NCBI GenBank assembly: GCA_028583605.1
Contig: CM053329.1
Location: forward strand, 6,200,001-6,264,000
DNA length: 64,000 bases
Direction of reading: 5' to 3'
DNA from: Dastarcus helophoroides
Taxonomy: Eukaryota > Arthropoda > Insecta > Coleoptera > Bothrideridae
Positions 47,195 to 60,353 of this stretch are shown here, one piece after another. A program made the translations under genes and the position numbers. The notes under the pieces are model-generated. The model did not search any database and was not told the DNA's origin. It saw only the letters and a program-made list of their open reading frames with translations. Numbering within the stretch: the first letter of the stretch is position 1; every line of letters begins with the position of its first letter.

Positions 47195-49883
47195 ATGTGA
47201 AAATTTCGTTTTTTTTATAAATTACTGGGTGAAAGTGTTAGCGCGTGGCCCATTTTTAAAGGGCTCTAAAAAGAATGTCCGCTAAAGTCCTTATGTATTT
47301 TATCACGTTAGCATATTACGGCGTAGTAAATATTTAATAGTAACTGCCCTTCTATTGCATAGCCATTGAAAATGTTATATCATGAGAAGCATTTTTGACC
47401 AATGAAGTCGTAAACAATTTCTTGGGATCAGTGCCTTGCTAGACGATGATCTGGAATTGATTTTCATCTCATTTAGGAGGTGAAATATTTTTTTTAATTT
47501 TGATTTTCTGTTTTCATTATGCCCTGTTAACACGCTGTTAAAATTAATGATATTACGACTGAGACACCTTGTTCAAAATTCACGAATTTGTTGACCAAAT
47601 AATGATAAATAACGTTGTGGATAAAAATGAGAAATTTATCATTTGAATATTTTCAAATAAAATGTTGAATATTTTAAGACAATAATCGTAGAAACGATTT
47701 TACAAAATGAGAGGTTCCCTGTTGAATCATTAATGTTCAGTTTTTTTTTGTTGTAAAATATGGTATGTGTCGTATTATATCCTGACTGTTCACTGTACCT
47801 ATTTAAAAATTGACCAAAAAACTGGGTTATCAGGAAAAGTAAGTTTTTTTCGCATCAGTTTTATTAAGCAAAATTTTCTTCTGATAGAAAATATTGTCAC
47901 CATTTTATTATGTAAGCAATAAATTATTACAATTTTGAAATTATAAATTTTTAGCGTAATCAGGAAATTTAGTAGAAAAAAAAGTAGAAAATCAAATTTT
48001 TATTTCTTCTCTAGATTTATAGATAATTAAAGCATTATCTTCAGGCAGCAAACAACTTATGCCAACAGTTATCAAAGACTTGGAAAAGTAACAAAAATGT
48101 TGATGTTAATTTCCACTTTTCTCTGTCGGGCTAATTATATTTCCTTTCACCTTTAATAATTTCTGTTTTTTTATAGTAATACAAAAACATTTCATTGACA
48201 TTTAGTTAGCTCAGAATCAAACAAAAAGTATTGCAATTTTGTCAAACCATTATGTGCCACGTAATTTGTTTACATGTTATTTGCTTTATGAAGTATACAT
48301 TTCGTTAATCGCCATCAACTAATTTTTCGTGAATTGTTATATATCCGTGTATAACGTTATTACTTCGAAGGTTGGAAAAAACCTCTTAAAAGTCTGGGCT
48401 AAGTTGCCAAACAAAAAAATTATCCAATTGTTCTAAAAAATATAACCCGCTATTAATGAGCTTTCGATTTATTATGGTTAGACTTTCAATAATATATGTC
48501 CTTTCAAATAACTTTCAGACATATTTTCAAATTGCCAGTGTTATCGATGACATTTTTTGCATCCTTGCGTGTATAAAAATAGATCATGGTCACAATTGTG
48601 CGAATAGAGTACGCAATACTTATGTAAAGTCACTAATGACTTCTCTTTGTGCAATCATAAGTTATTTAAGTTGCTGAATTTTTACCATTCATAAGGTTAA
48701 ATGGAAAAGCGATAAAGTTGCTTTAGAACAAATTGTGTTTTACTGATTTTTAATTTAGTAAGCCGGAACGTTGTATGCCGAAAACTTGAACTTCCGCATT
48801 TCCAAGTTGGCAAGATGTCAAAAATGCAGATAGCATTAGGGAAACTACGGACAAACGGAATTTAGTGAGAGTTATTTGCACGCGAGACATATTTTTTTCA
48901 TAGAATTAATATTTGCATAAAACTGAATAAGAAATTTATAAGAAATTATAGTGCTAAATGGTGTCGCGATATATTTGCATCGCTATATCACCTTTCAGAA
49001 GTGGGTTATTAATACTGCTTATAATTTCTCTAAATATATTTAAAAGACATTTGTTAGAAAAAAAAATGATTCAATGATTTAACATTTTTATAATTTAGAG
49101 ATTTATTATGAAGTAAAAGTTTCAGTAAATACCCCATTTATCAAATCTTTTAACGTCTCATCAATATTGAAAAAACATGGTCAATGTTTTTGCAATTCCT
49201 AAAAACTAAAAAGTAATATCCAAATGTTATCAGCTCATTTGGTAGGTAATTCAAATATGCCAATGATTCAATGATAATAAATAGCTTTAGGTATGTTTAA
49301 CGTTTAATTATTTATCAATTTATTCATACCATCAACTGTATTATGGATCATCTTTGTCTCTTATACATTATTATGTATTCATTTCAGCTAGGTTCTAAAT
49401 TAATAATTTGATTTAGAAACACCAAATGTTACATTGAGTTAACACAAATGTTTTTTGGTATTTTTATATTGTTATCCCTTGTCATTTCAACTAGGAAATT
49501 AATTTAGGAACGTATTGTATTTTAAACAGTTGACTTCCTTTTAAATAAATACTGGTTTTTACATAATTCTTTCATATTAATCGGATAGTGCGAATTCATG
49601 ACCTTAGTTGATAAATTAATTGAAACGAAGTTTTTAATGGTAACATAAAATTTTGCCCGCTTGAGTAAATTTCACTATTAGTATACTTACTAATTAAATT
49701 GTCAACGGTGTTTAGGCAAGCGAATCAATGTTATGGTTTTATTTTACATGAATTGATGTATCTGCGGCTGAATCAAACATTTTTTCTTTTCATCTTATGC
49801 ACGCATAATAACCAAAAACAGTATTTGCCTTGTGCTTTTACAAGTACGATAATTCCAACAATTATAAAAACAATATTAATATA
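47195..49883. other. AT-rich intergenic DNA
   Basis: A degenerate MITE end resembling the 36.97-kb right terminus (TTAATGATATTACGACTGAG) lies at about 47543-47571. Otherwise nothing recognisable. Confidence 0.35.
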
Positions 49884-50075
49884 CAGGGTGATTCGGTCAT
49901 AATGACATTAATTTTAACAGAAGGTAGAGAAAATGAGTATGATACGAATCCGTTATTAAAAATATATGTTTATAGTACATTTCCGCCGGAAAAAAAATCA
50001 TTTCAAATTATAAGTAAAACCCCTTTTCAGTCTGCCACTGGCGGTCATGCGGCTTTGTATGACATATCTAAATTA
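49884..50075 (+). mobile_element. left-end fragment of the CAGGGTGATTC MITE family
   Basis: Begins after TA with CAGGGTGATTCGGTCATAAT. Like the element at 35804, it continues with a GATAGAGAAAAATGAG-type and a GATACGAAT-type segment for roughly 190 bp. No matching right end was found downstream, so it is truncated. Confidence 0.6.
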
Positions 50076-50462
50076 AACTCTATGTCACCTTGGATGCGGC
50101 GTTGCCAAAATTTTTAAATAGTTTCGTTAGACTGTTAGACATGATAAATAAGATTAAAATCATTATTCTATGTAATGCGAATTATACGGATCTATAATAA
50201 TTATAATAGATAAAAAATTTTTATGTTTGATGTAGTAGGAACAAAATTCGGGTGGCGGACTGCAGAATGAACTAATGAGTGTTTAAGTAAAAAAGTCATC
50301 CAGTGTGCTTTGATGCTCTGATTCTTTGTTAGAAGAGGTTATAGCGAACAAAAGCAAGAGCAAGTAACGAAAAAGAAAAAGGCGCGAGATTTCTAATTAC
50401 ATATTGTTAGCTATGAAATAAATAGTAGTTCAATGGTCATCTGTCATTGTTAACTGTTAATA

Positions 50463-51022
50463 GTGTCAATTTTTGGGGTTTTATTTATCATGCTCTGCTT
50501 TTCATTATGGAGATTTGATACCCGCTTTTGCAACGAATACCATGGGCAACGAGTACGGTGGTCAAAAAGTTCTGCCGTTGTTTGTTCTTTCTTTACGATG
50601 GTTTTCATTTTGAAAGAGAAAATGTTTGTAGCAGTGGTTATTATGAAACGAGCCCGAACTGATCAAAAGGTGAATGGTGATGAAGAGTGGGTTTATTTCG
50701 CGTGGAATTGCATGGAGGACTTGGGAAATAAATCCCATATTTTTTTTGTAGATTTCATGCATTATTTGAAAACTGTGAATAGAGACAAAAAAAGTTGCCA
50801 TAGTGGGGCACAGAGAAAACTACTGCACAAGCTCGCTTGAGCATGAAATACTTGCAGAGTGATTTTATTAATTTTGGTGGAGATTTCCTGCACTTTATGA
50901 AAACTGAGAGTGTGCTGCAGAAATCAGGCAGTGGAGCACAAGGAAAACGCACTAACAATGCTGTTACAGGGGCTGAAGCAATTAATAATGGAAAATTCAC
51001 CGGAAAAATCACATTTATATGA
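50463..51022 (+). other. unidentified ORF region with internal duplication
   Basis: Open frame 50463-50840 (125 codons), then 50837-51022 (61 codons) in another frame. Related segments occur in both: VDFMHYLKTVNRDKKSCHSG and GDFLHFMKTESVLQKSGSG, about 128 bp apart in DNA, indicating a tandem duplication with a frame change. The acidic/aromatic pattern DEEWVYFAWNCMEDL is faintly like BESS-type tails of MADF proteins, but I do not claim this. It could be a decayed exon or a transposon gene. Confidence 0.25.
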
Positions 51023-53330
51023 TAAGTTAAGCAGCAACTTAGCTTTTTAGTTGCATCTACTTGTACATCCCTGAACGCAATTAAAAGGTCATCTTTTCAG
51101 TTGAACACGGGTTTGAATCAATAGGATACATAGTTTACAAAAGATAAAATAAAAAGCATTATATCAAGAAAAAAAAGGCAGATATACATGAAAGCCTAAT
51201 AGGACCAATAATTATTTAATGTTAATACATAAATCATAAAATAAAAATAATTTTTAATATATTTTTAAACTAGGTATTGTAAATCTGCAAAGATGTCACA
51301 CTGAAATTCTTCAGTAATTTACCAACTTCGGAATAATGAAATTAGAGAAGGAACAAGTTGTGCAACTTTGCACTACAGACCAGAAACAATGATGCTTTTA
51401 AGGAACTATTTTGTTTACTAACATAACTGTAGCGAGGCAGGTGCAAATGCACAGGGTGCAAGACAAGTATAGTGTTAATGATGATGATGAACTTTTTCCA
51501 ATGGTCAAAATGAAGTTCAGGTGGTACGTACAACATTTTTCCTTTTTATGAGACTTAAATTTAATACTTTTTACAAGGCCCATTCAAAGCCAGGCACGAT
51601 ACTACTGACTAATAAGTAGAAATACTGAAATTGCTGGCTACACTAAAAAGTTAAAATTTTAAAACACCACATTTACAACAAAGCATTAAAGAAGGATTTA
51701 TGGAAATCAGCAACAATTAAAATTGACTGAATGAAATGTCAACATTTCAAGCATTTTTTATGTTTATAAATGTTTACTTTTTCCTTTCATTCATTTTTTA
51801 TACTACGTTTTACTCTATGATTTAATGTAACTAACATGTGAAAAGCAGCTTTAAAATAAAACAGAAAACAGATGCAGTTCTTTCTCATGTCCTTTGTCAT
51901 ATTTATTTATATATTATTTTATTTTTTTTATAATTATAATGCAAAAAAAGAGCTTGAAATAAAACAAACATGTAATTTATCTGTAAACTGTACATTATGA
52001 GGAAAATTTTTAAAAAGCGACAAATTTGAAAAAAAAAATTGAAGGCAAAATGTTATAACACTAAAGATATGAAAAATTTTAAGTTTTTATACAAAAATTG
52101 GAAACGTCAAAACTTTAAAAAGGGTCCATATTTTAACAAAGAAATAAGGAAATTTCAAAAACTTAAAAATTCGGAATTTTTAAAAAGTTGAAATTTTGCA
52201 AAATATTCGGAATTTAAAAATACAAACATTTCAAGAAATATTTAGATTTGATAAATAAACTAAATTTTCAAAAAAAAAACGTTTTAAAGTTGCACTAATT
52301 AAAAAATAAATTAATCGAAATTTTAAAAAACTCGATATTTTCAAAAAAGTCGAAATTTTGAAAATAAATTGGAGTATAAAGAAATACCTGGAAATCAAAA
52401 CTTAAAAAGTCAAAATTTCAAAAAATATTCAAATATGTATAAAAAAATTGTAATTCAAAAAGTAAATTTTTAAAAAATTTAAAAAAAATCTAAATTATTG
52501 AAGTTTTACTAGTTTTCCCAAAGAATTTAACATTTCCAAAAAAACATCGAAATGTTCACAAGAACAATCGCAATCTTTAAAATCGTACTAATTTTCGAAA
52601 TAAAAACTAAAAGTTTTATAAAACTCTGGAAATTTTCAAGCAAGACGAAATTTGGAAGAACTAGTAAATTTTTTAGAAATAGGAAATTTTTAAAAAGCAT
52701 AAACTTACACCAAAGTCAAAATTTTGATAAAAATGTCGAAATTTTGAAATAAATCGGAATCTTTGTCAAAATTCAAAAAACCCATTTTGGAAATCAAAAA
52801 ATTAAAATTTTGCATGAGGCTCACATTTTAAAAAATATTTGAAATTTTAAAAAATGTGGAAATTATGAAGCATAGGCGAAATGTTTAAAAAACATGAAAA
52901 TTTCCAAAAAATTTCGAAGTTCTTAGCCTAAAATTAAAAAAAAATTGACTTTAAAAAGTAAAAATTTCCAAAAATTTCGAAATGATCAAACAAATCGATC
53001 AAAGATTTAAATTTTGGAAAGTGGAAATTTTCAACGAAGGTTTAAATTTTGAAATACAGCCGAGATTTGGAATAAATAGTAACCTTCTACAAAAAAAGAT
53101 ACTTTCGACAAATGTTGAAAATAAAAAAAACAAAATTTTGAAAACCCTTAAAGATTTTTAAAAGAAGTCGAAATGAGAGGTGATTGATTTGTTGGATCTG
53201 TCAAACTTCCATTTTTGAGGAATTTTACATCAAAATATGGAAAAAATTTAAAATATCTAGAAAAGATAGAAATTCAAAGTTTAAACATTTGGGAAAGAAA
53301 TTGAAGTTACAGCTTTCTGAAAATTAATTT
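51023..53330. repeat. AT-rich filler, then purine-rich low-complexity DNA
   Basis: 51023-52000 is featureless. 52000-53330 is made of words like AAAAAGTCGAAATTTTGAAA, purine-rich on the plus strand (opposite polarity to 45.9-47.0 kb). ORFs in it are compositional. Confidence 0.45.
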
Positions 53331-55810
53331 TATTCTAGCAAGAGTGCATATTATACTAACTTGAACTATCGAACTTGCTGACCTGTTCAGATAAAAAAAA
53401 GAAAATTTGAAAAATTTATTTCACCAGTTTTATTGAATGTAAATTTGACAGCCTTAAAATTTAACTGCTTGCGTTTTAGGGACGCAATACAACACTAGTA
53501 GCCCCTGTTACTCCTAGAAGACGCTCGCTGTACCCTACTGCTTTGGTAAATCCAGGAAAGAATTCTTATTTATTTTTTTACATTAACTATTATATTAATG
53601 TTGAATATTATATTAAATACTCTGCATTTATACACAGGGTTTTGTTGGGACAATCGCAGTTGAAACAGTTCCGTCCCTCGTCTTGGTGTACTTGCGTTGT
53701 CGCAATTTTCTAACGAATCGTCATGTCATCCCTACATACTCAGCAGAGTTGGTGATCTAAAAAAACTGAATTTGATGTCTTCGATTGTATTTTATGCTTC
53801 AAGAATATTGCCCTTAGGCAATAACTCGAAATTTCTACTTTTTTTAATGAGATTTTTCCTTTATCTGCTTCTTCTAAATTGGGCATTCTCGCAATTTCTC
53901 ATTCTTGATTTTTTCTTTTGCCTTAGAGGTTTTGACTGTTTCAAAGTAATGCTAGTAGCAATAAATATTTTGGTATTTTTCCCCAAATGTTAACCCTGAA
54001 ATTTCAAGTTTTTCCTAATAATTTTTAGTTAACACTTCCAATATATTTGCTTTTGTATCTGAAACTTAGCATTTCATTTTCTTTTCAAAATTTTAAGTTT
54101 AATTTTGAAAATGTTCTGTACCTTGGGACATTTTTTTCGAAATTATAATTTTTTTTCCCTAAAATGCTTTCCAAAGTTTCGTTTGGCGGAGAGGAAGGGG
54201 GGGGGGGGATTTTATATTGAAATACTGATTTCTCACCATACTAATGCTGGATTAAAAATTCAGTTTCCCCGAATAATACTGCCTTTGGACTCTACTTTAG
54301 AATTGTTGGCATTGATAGTTTGAAGCTCCAACTGGATTTTCAATAGAATGAGCTGGAGTGAAAAATTTTCTCTAATGTATGTTAGTGGCATGGAATAGGT
54401 ATAACTTTATTGAAGCAAATTGAATTTATCTTCTAAATAATTATTTTGTGAAAATTATTTCTATAAAATCTGAAGGATATAATATAGTATTACAGAAGCT
54501 CAGAACGCCCTGTACAATTTTCACAAAAAAAATAGATATGTATATAACTGAAGAAAGAAACTTTGTTTTTCTCTACACACAGAGCAATTAAAAAATAAAA
54601 TAAAAATGTTTTTTGGTGTTTTACCCGGACAACTTAGCATTTTTAACTTTTTTAAGACCCAAGTTATTATTTATAATTATTATTTATAATTATTTATAAT
54701 TATTTCAAAATTTTCAGAGAGCTTATGAAATAATGAATTTTCAGTTTTAGGTCCAGGTAATCCATCATTCTGGAAAGAAACCTAACAAAGTCAAAATCAG
54801 TACAGGAGTTTATAATTAATTTTGGGTAGCTTATTTACCAGAGATGATACAAATGATGAGGGATTGTAGGAAGAGAAATAAAAGTCTATGAAAACAATGT
54901 CAGATAACTCGTATGATGTAAGAAAATTAAAACGTCTAGAATCTTGCTGGACGTTGTTTAAAAAATTACATTTAGAACGCGTTTAAGGCAATCAGCCCCA
55001 AGTTTGTGATCTACATGTCGGTGACCTTTAAGAACTAAAAATGTCTGGGGTTAATGAACTTTAAAAATCTGGTCACCTTTCTCGCTCTTTTAAAATGACC
55101 ATTAAGGGTTAAGTCCTAATAAGGCAATAGACACACATTTATTAAATTATGTAGTATTTTACAGTAGCCCCTGATTTAACGATGATATTAATACCTCAAT
55201 TTATATCAGGGTAATTGCCTCAATGCCAATTTCAAATGTCTATGACCTCCAGGCAGACAATCGTTACCATAATTGCTGATAATTAGACTAAACACTAAAT
55301 TGCAACATTTATATCTTTTGTCTATATAATTTAATTTGTAATTTTATCTGACAGGCTGGCAATTACTTAAATTAAAAGCTAAATTACTACATTCACCACA
55401 TTTGTCCATAGAATTTTATTTATAATTTGTAAATATTGGCTTCCGTAATAAGTAATGTCCGTTTTGTTTAATTTAAAAGAATATGAGCACCATTTTCAAA
55501 ACGACACATGTCATTCGAAAGAGTACTTATTTTTCTATTAAACTGTAATTTTAGTTGCTTCGTAAATTTAATTTTTGTGCATTTTTATTCATTTGCAATA
55601 GAACGTCAAGTTGATACGATTGATCATTTTCCACACTTGTTACATTTTGTTTAATTAACACAAGGGAAACCGTAAAACCACTCAATCTGCTCGGGAAATG
55701 TTTGTCATGTTGGTCGGGTGCATTTTTTAAGTCAAAATCAGGCATATTTCTTCAGACGTGATATCAAGGAACATGTTGGGCGCTGGCAAGTCATAAATAA
55801 CAATGAAAAA
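53331..55810. other. AT-rich intergenic DNA with small simple repeats
   Basis: A G-run of about 11-12 lies at 54197-54209, and a short TTATTTATAA minisatellite at about 54665-54705. 53820-54180 again has TTTTCAAAATTT words. No gene. Confidence 0.4.
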
Positions 55811-55812
55811 TA

Positions 55813-56853
55813 CAGGATGGACCTATAAGTAATGGTACTAGGAGCAAAGGTGGATTTTACGAATAAAAATAGTGTGATTTAGCTACAGTTATCTTATACC
55901 AAAAGTTGATATTAACAGAGATACAGGGTAAGTTGTAAGCTTAAAAAAAGGTAATTATAAGGCAGCTTTGAAAGTTATTTATGTCAAAAATTACTTTGTT
56001 GATAATATTATTACCTAAAATTTGGAAATGTCAATAAGGAAAATCCAAAAAATAAACACGTAATTTATTTTCTAACATAGAAATGTGAGATATGACACCC
56101 GAGTCCGCACAAGAAAATTTTAATAGTCTGGGTGGTCAAAGCAGATATTTGCAGATGAATTTCAATAAAATTCAGCCAAATTTTTAATTGTCTACAATCC
56201 TTTTACATAAAAAAAGTCATTTACCACATATTTATTTTTGAAAATAAATTTTGTTTTGGTATTTTATTTAAATTTGCTTAAGAAATTTAAAAAATATGTT
56301 TAACAATAATGTCAGTAGAGTAATATTTGATATAAACTATTTTAGAGTCACTTTTATTACTTTTATTTTGAAACATACGGAGAAAAATTCACATTTACAT
56401 AACGTAAATGTGAATAAACGTACTGCAAATTTTGAAGGCATATATCTTGAAAACGGTTGCTTTTATCAACATTTAGAAAGTATACCTTTTTTAAGTAAAA
56501 AATATAGGTAAATAAAATTATCTATTTAAAATAAGTCTACATAAAGGCACAAAAAAATGTATGATGCTTTAGAATAATACAAGGTAGCGCAGGGGGCGCT
56601 CGCTATGAGTTACTTTCAATCTGTTAGCAAATTAGACTTTCTTGACCAAAAAAACTACCGTATGCCAAATTTCTTGTCTATAGCGAAATGTGTTCATCAG
56701 TTAGGCAAAAAAATCACAATTTTTATTTCAACTTTGACACCCTGTATCTCTGTTAATATCAACTTTTGGTATAAGGTAAATGTGGTTAAATCACGTTATT
56801 TTTATACGAAAAATCTGCTCTTGCTCTATGTATCATTACTTGTGGCCACCCTG
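55813..56853. mobile_element. 1.04-kb foldback MITE with about 125-bp TIRs, TA target site
   Basis: Left end CAGGATGGACCTATAAGTAA; right end on the minus strand CAGGGTGGCCACAAGTAATG; TA on both sides. The arms stay alignable for about 125 bp and share CTTATACCAAAAGTTGATAT and TAACAGAGATACAGGGT. The inner end again carries a CAGGGT word. An ORF at 56605-56889 lies across the right arm and is not a gene. Confidence 0.75.
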
Positions 56854-56916
56854 TATATCACTAATAAGCTTATTTATAATTTTGTATAATTAAAAATGGA
56901 ATATCCTAAAAACATT

Positions 56917-57020
56917 AATATACAAATCTTTTCCCCCTAACTACTACAGCAACTAAAGTTGCCCTAACGCGTTTCGATAGCCAAGATATCATCTTCAGAG
57001 AGATACTAATAACTAATAGC
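56917..57020 (-). mobile_element. solo PLE 3' end with hammerhead
   Basis: Single arm in minus orientation. Hammerhead at 57003..56963: core CUGAAGA, GAUA/UAUC stem II with a wider loop, GAAA, palindromic ACGCGU, cleavage U, then AGGG. Stem I is weakened by a change in AGAG. The terminal segment ends at 56917. No facing partner is seen. Confidence 0.65.
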
Positions 57021-57447
57021 TTCCTCGGGCAGGTCCACAAATAAAGTGGTATGTGCAGGAGCGCCGGACTGATTTTCTGGGGTATTTTTCCTGCTGAATA
57101 CGAATCTTAAATCAAAATTGGGGCCCAGTAAGTAAATAATCGCGGAAAATCCAAAAAACCGATAAGTCACGATGCTCTTATCGAGTTTTTTTGGGTTTTC
57201 TCGATTATCTGCTCATTAAGATCCAATTTTAACTTTAAATTCATATTCAGCGGAAAAAAATACCTTAGAAAATCATAGTCCGGCCCCCGGCACACACCAT
57301 TTTTTTTGTGGGCCTAAGTTATTAGAAAAAGCACTTTTAAATCCATCTTCTCTAATCATCATCAGTTTAATTAATGTATGTACATGTCTGGGATTATTTA
57401 AACATTATATTAATGGCGTTTTTCAATTTTAACAATCATTTAAAATA

Positions 57448-58138
57448 CAGGGTTATTGATCATATATATTCTCGCTTATTTATAAAGATACGAAAAAAAT
57501 ATAACAAATCAAATTAGTGTAGATCTTAAAATATTTTTATTACAAGCTGTTAAAGAAGCAATAGCATACCATACTTACGATATAACCAACAAATGTCAGT
57601 TTTTTTTAAATGAAACACCCTGTATATTTAGACATATTTAAGTAGCCCCCTTTTTTTATTTCAATGATGTATAATAAGTTATGTATTTATTTCACATATT
57701 TTGGCAGAAATGACGTATTTTTAGCAAAATAACCCTTTCGTTAAGCTGCATGTAACAAGAATGTAAACACAGCTTTCAACAGCTTTAAAAAAATGAGATA
57801 AATTATATGCTTGCACTAAAGTAAAGATCATTTTGAGCAATTTTCTAACTTCAAAAAATTATTTTCTAGCTAAAAATATCTCGTTTCTGCAAAACGGCTT
57901 AAATACATGCATAACTAGTATATATCATTAAAATCAGAAAAAATAGGGCTATCAGAACATGTAAAAATTTACAGGGTGTTCTATTTAAAAAAAAAACTGG
58001 TGTTAGGTTATTTAATTGTTTTTCTAATTGCATGCAATAAACATATTTTAAAATCCATATCAACTTAATTTCCATTTTTTTCGTATCTTTAAAAATAAGC
58101 GAGATATGCTATGGGTTAATATATGAATAATAACCCTG
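57448..58138. mobile_element. 691-bp composite foldback, two inverted 170-bp MITE-like arms
   Basis: Outer ends CAGGGTTATTGATCATATAT and, on the minus strand, CAGGGTTATTATTCATATAT, flanked by TA. Each arm (57448-57622 and 57972-58138) also ends inward in AACACCCTG/CAGGGTGTT next to TA, so each arm looks like a complete MITE. Arms share CTCGCTTATTT, AAAGATACGAAAAAAAT and a run before AAATGAAACACCCTG. About 350 bp of non-coding DNA lies between. Confidence 0.75.
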
Positions 58139-58268
58139 TACATTTTTATGTTTTATATTTTGAATAATTGGCGCACTTAAACTATTTGTTCAATTCAAAG
58201 CTATTTAGAGCCACGCAGTACCACCGCAGGTTGCAGTGCCATAGGTGCTCGACACTAAACAAGATTAA

Positions 58269-58363
58269 ATTAAATGTTCTGCAATGAGACCGGTCTATTT
58301 TTGTTGGTTGTAAATAGTTTTAATTGTAGCACGTACGATTGTTTCATTGCAGAACATTTAATT
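58269..58363. repeat. 95-bp inverted repeat
   Basis: AATTAAATGTTCTGCAATGA (from 58268) is matched by TCATTGCAGAACATTTAATT (58344-58363), about 20 bp, with a 56-nt loop. It ends 21 bp before the next PLE copy. Confidence 0.65.
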
Positions 58364-58384
58364 GACATTATTTATTTTAATTTC

Positions 58385-58602
58385 GGTGGAACGGACTGAT
58401 CCTTGGTTATCCTCAAAAACTAAAAGATAAATCTTGTCCCCTGAAACCAAGAAAGATTTAAAAACACAACAGAAGTTGCTCTAACACGTTTCGATCGCCA
58501 AGTTATGATCTTCAGAGAGATACTATCAAAACGCGTTAGAGCAACTTCTGTTCTGTTTTTTATTCTTTCTTGGTTTCAGGGGACAAGATTTGTATTTCAA
58601 TT
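58385..58602. mobile_element. short PLE copy, inverted ends around hammerhead
   Basis: Left arm starts GGTGGAACGGACTGATCCTT and ends with a minus-strand hammerhead (58519..58479; stem II decayed). The right arm restarts in plus orientation inside the ribozyme, at AAAACGCGTTAGAGCAAC, close to the predicted cleavage site. ATTTATTTTAA at 58370-58380 and 58600-58610 is a probable 11-bp target duplication. Confidence 0.75.
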
Positions 58603-58610
58603 TATTTTAA

Positions 58611-60353
58611 GCTTAACATACCTAAACGCATGTTAAGCCGAGGGGGCTTGTATTTAATTGATGTTGCTCTGCAACCCATAATACAGGAAATTAACCTCAC
58701 TAATAGCGAGCTTCGTGACTCTGGTTACATCGCAGATTTCCTGGTTGTAATCAAAAGGTGACTATGAACTGAGGCAGTCATACTGAAACTCTGATGAAGT
58801 CATACACTTGTATCTTTATGTGGAATTAGGGCCATCTAAAGAAGGAGCCTTGGATGGAAGAGTCGTAAAGATGATGAAAGATCAAATCTATATTCCAAGT
58901 TTAGTGTGAAGTAAGGAGTAAAAATAATATCATAATGATTTAATGATAATGTCTCAATCGGTACGATAAATGCTGCAAGCATAAGATCAGACAAATTTTA
59001 TAGCGTTATTCACTGACCCGACAATTCCTGTCTGGAATATAGCTTCGATTGGGGTAAATATAGATCTCGGGCTAAACAGCGCCGCAAATATTTTGAAAGG
59101 ATATTTTCGCCCAAATTGTTAATTTTAGGTGCCGGCAATTTGACCTTTGATATTTTGGAAATACGTTAGTTTGTCTCGCCGAGAATAGAAATATCAAAAT
59201 AGAAAATATGTTTAGTGTGTAGTGATAAGATATATCGCTAATTGTTCCAGATGGCGATCTGCGACAAGAAGCGTTAAGGCAAACATACTAAACAAAATTA
59301 GCTTTTCATAATCCCATTCCTATTGATTGGCATTTTCTTCGTCGGTTGCTTCTTTCACACTTCTGGGTTTTTAGCTAAGGATTGGCTATATTTTATATAT
59401 TTCCCCAAACAGCGATTGAAATTAGATCTTAATTTGTCAATCGCTGTATGTGATTTAACACTCACTGAAAAAAGACTTAAAAACCATAGTAAAAATTAAG
59501 GATAAATATAAATAATAATACAATTTAATGTTTCGGGAAGTTCACTCCTCTGCCCGTCGTCAGACACGGAAATTATTTATAATATTCTCCCTCGGATTTT
59601 TATCTACTCTCAGAAATAATTCTGACAGTTTGATGTGTCATTCCCTAGGTGAGTTGGAGGTGACCCTATTTGAAATGGAATTAACCAAACTTGGCAAAGA
59701 AGATACAGAGAATATCTAACTTTCACAGTTCTGAAAGTAATGAGCAAATTCGCTAAGTAAACTTGACGTTAATTGTACAAACGTTAAAAATTAGGCAATT
59801 TAGTACCATGCTGAAAATTTTTAAGCTTTCTTTACAGTGTATCGTCATTACGGTTTTAATTAGTTAGTCGATGAAACATTTCGAAATATGTAATATTATA
59901 TTGGTTGCTTCGCAAAATTTTAATACTGAACCTAGTTACTTAGTTTTTGGTTAGCATAGTTAGGATCCTATTTGAAAAAAGTATCCAACTTGTTTAAAAA
60001 TAAAAAAGTAAAAACCATTAGGAAATTTCTGAAAAATAAAAATATATACATATTTGCAGTGGGCAAGAAAAGTCCACATTATATTTGATTGATTTATTTT
60101 GTTATTAGTTGGTTATTTTTTAGCAAATTTCCACTAACAATACAATAATATATAAGCTTTTAGGCAGTTAAATCAAAAGTGTTGGAGCTAAAATCAATTC
60201 TTACAGGGGACCTCTTGAGTGTTTTGCAAAGAATTAAGGATTTTCATAAGCAGAATTTAGTTTACTATTAACCACATTAAAATTTTTAGATTGCAACTAT
60301 TTTTTTTTTATTTTTGAAGTGAAAATTTCTTTAGGCTAATTTAGCGATTTTGG
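58611..60353. other. AT-rich intergenic DNA with one small hairpin
   Basis: ACAGCGATTGA/TCAATCGCTGT form a hairpin at 59409-59447. An ORF at 59528-59719 has no family motif. No gene recognised. Confidence 0.4.

Noticed and set aside
56605..56889. 94-codon ORF
   Set aside because: It runs through the right arm of the foldback element; it has no motif.
59519..59570. Minus-strand CUGACGA, GGG/CCC stem II, GAAA and ACA/UGU stem III resembling a hammerhead
   Set aside because: Stem I does not pair at all (U opposite U next to the core) and stem II has only 3 firm pairs. The match is likely chance.
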